The notes beneath the pieces are model-generated. The model saw only the letters and a program-made list of their open reading frames with translations, ran no database searches and was not told the origin of the DNA. Below are positions 5,633-6,382 of a stretch of DNA of 6,382 nt, in pieces. The DNA lies in the NCBI GenBank assembly GCA_030044375.1, contig JASHVX010000152.1, positions 1 to 6,382 of the forward strand, given 5' to 3'. This stretch comes from Nitrososphaerales archaeon (GTDB lineage Archaea; Thermoproteota; Nitrososphaeria; Nitrososphaerales; Gagatemarchaeaceae). How positions within the stretch are numbered: the stretch's first letter is position 1; every line of letters begins with the position of its first letter. The position numbers and the translations under genes were made by a program.

Positions 5633-5640
5633 CATATAAA
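5633..5640 (-). promoter_or_regulatory. TATA box for the dnaG-pelota transcript
   Basis: TTTATATG on the minus strand, preceded by the purine-rich AAGAAG that could act as a BRE, is the best TATA box in the window. It predicts a transcript start near 5610 and a leader of about 65 nt before the dnaG TTG, unusually long beside the leaderless-looking promoters elsewhere in the window. The same bases read as TATAAA on the plus strand, but no gene lies there. Confidence 0.7.
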
Positions 5641-5715
5641 CTTCTTGGTACGCGTACCGTGAATTCAGAGCCTGCGAGACCCGCATAGACCCAGACGTGT
5701 GGAACGACCGCACGG

Positions 5716-6108
5716 TCAGGACTCGTCCTGGAACCGAGACAGGTTCTCGATGTGGAGGAATAGCCCGCGGGAGGCCTGCTTCAGGCGTCGCCGCTCGGCC
5801 AGGGAAGCTCTCATCCCCTCGTGAGCCAGGTCCTTGAGGAGCCTCGCTGCGAGTCCCGACCCCTCCCTGTCGAGGTCGGTCAGTATGATCACGCCTTGAG
5901 AACCTTCGAAGGCCCTTGTCCGTGTCCTCTTGAAGGAGGAAATCGTCGCCATCTCTCCCCTGAACCCCAGCGCTCTGAGGGCCCTCGCGTCTCGCTGGCC
6001 CTCTACGAGCACCGACCACCCCTCTTCTGCGAGGACGTTGAGGTCTCGGACGAAGCCGGACACGAACTCGCCGAAGACGCCTATGGCCCTCTGGTGCTTG
6101 TCTATCAT
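5716..6108 (-). CDS. Small stand-alone Toprim domain protein (RNase M5/DnaG-like fold)
   Basis: This 130-aa protein consists almost entirely of one Toprim domain, the metal-binding fold shared by topoisomerases, DnaG and RNase M5. An N-terminal helix (1-28) leads into SVLVEGQRDARALRALG (E36, D40: the glutamate motif) and then VIILTDLDREGSG (D78, D80: the DxD motif), so all metal-binding acidic residues are present. A basic C-terminal segment (AERRRLK) could contact nucleic acid. Archaea carry conserved short Toprim proteins of this kind with no settled function; RNA or DNA cleavage or strand transfer is a family-based guess. The start is ATG 6108-6106. It sits 170 nt upstream of dnaG on the same strand, so two Toprim genes are adjacent, but the strong promoter in between suggests that dnaG can be transcribed independently. 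Confidence 0.85.
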   Translation of the reverse strand: MIDKHQRAIGVFGEFVSGFVRDLNVLAEEGWSVLVEGQRDARALRALGFRGEMATISSFKRTRTRAFEGSQGVIILTDLDREGSGLAARLLKDLAHEGMRASLAERRRLKQASRGLFLHIENLSRFQDES

Positions 6109-6326
6109 GGGTCGTGTCTCACGCGTGTTGTTGCCCGTCTCTGACGAGCCAGGATCATGTCCCAGCCTTTAGCGGGGCGCATCACCAAGCCTCTTCAACG
6201 GGCAAACGGCCCTCGTCTGTCGCGCGACTGGGTAAACCATCTGCTCATCAAAGCGTCTCCGCCTTCGCAGGTGGCCGTATTGCGCGCTTTTGGACGAAGA
6301 CCGTCCGGAAGGACTCGGCCTCCGGT
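6109..6326. other. 218-nt gap without a recognised gene
   Basis: No protein-like frame, tRNA, 5S or RNase P signature is evident on either strand. A strong hairpin sits at the right side (6299-6327): GACCG with CGGTC enclosing GTCC-GGAA-GGAC, next to the stop codon of the upstream gene. CCGCC-TTCGCA-GGTGG (6259-6274) is a second possible hairpin. The gap could hold the Toprim gene promoter (weak CTAAAG near 6170, minus strand) or an unrecognised small RNA. Confidence 0.4.
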
Positions 6327-6382
6327 CTATTTTAGGTGTTTGTAGAGCAGAGACAGGTCGAGCTCGAAACCTGACACTGGAG
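6327..6382 (-). CDS. C-terminal end of an unidentified gene (runs off right edge)
   Basis: The last 17 codons of a minus-strand frame read PVSGFELDLSLLYKHLK and end at TAG (6329-6327). The residues look protein-like, with a regular amphipathic pattern, and the strand matches the downstream cluster. Another minus-strand frame is also open here but gives an Arg/Ser-rich shadow. Too little is visible to name a family. Confidence 0.4.
   Translation of the reverse strand, partial: PVSGFELDLSLLYKHLK

Noticed and set aside
5609..6019. 136-codon minus-strand ORF overlapping the small Toprim gene
   Set aside because: It is Arg/Gly-rich in a different frame; the Toprim frame has the conserved acidic motifs.
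6299..6327. Second SRP-like hairpin (GTCCGGAAGGAC)
   Set aside because: It lacks the AGCAG asymmetric loop and the surrounding helices; the full SRP RNA is at the left end.
6170..6381. Alternative open minus-strand frame at the right end
   Set aside because: It is open for about 70 codons but is Arg/Ser/Pro-rich with no natural pattern; the frame ending at 6327 looks more protein-like.

Overview
The window looks like chromosomal DNA from an archaeon, most likely of the Thaumarchaeota/Nitrososphaeria type or a close relative. It carries archaeal DnaG, archaeal Pelota, an archaeal-type 7S (SRP) RNA, TATA-box promoters with short or absent leaders, no evident Shine-Dalgarno sequences, and a tRNA gene interrupted by small bulge-helix-bulge (BHB) introns. 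The lineage call is inference from protein and RNA character, not from a search. Base composition is GC-rich, so most long alternative-frame ORFs are shadows.

Left end (1-730): the 3' end of an enolase gene (+) stops at 200. It faces two non-coding RNA genes on the minus strand. One is a tRNA-Ser(GCU) gene (367 to 206) that appears to hold three separate introns, in the D-loop, the anticodon stem and the T-loop; removing them leaves a complete 86-nt class II tRNA. The other is an SRP RNA gene (about 728 to 409) whose 5' end overlaps the last codons of the next gene. A single TTTTAAA stretch between them can serve as the oligo-T end of the SRP RNA and as the TATA box of the tRNA.

Middle (716-3321): an Ncs6/TtuA-type tRNA thiolation ATPase (-) and an M50 site-2 protease with a PDZ domain (+) diverge from a compact promoter region at 1701-1726. 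The protease is followed by a small two-helix membrane protein with its own TATA box and probably no leader. Its 3' end overlaps the 3' end of pelota by 14 nt.

Right part (3308-6382): a minus-strand cluster runs from right to left. It consists of the end of an unidentified gene (only 17 codons visible), a 218-nt gap, a 130-aa stand-alone Toprim protein, dnaG (389 aa, TTG start, with a clear TATA box) and pelota (352 aa, TTG start). The pelota frame continues the dnaG frame across one TAG codon.

Functionally the region is housekeeping: glycolysis, protein targeting, tRNA and tRNA modification, ribosome rescue, RNA processing and membrane proteolysis. I see no mobile element, CRISPR array or defence system. 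The most notable content is in the RNA genes at the left end, which contain no real coding sequence.
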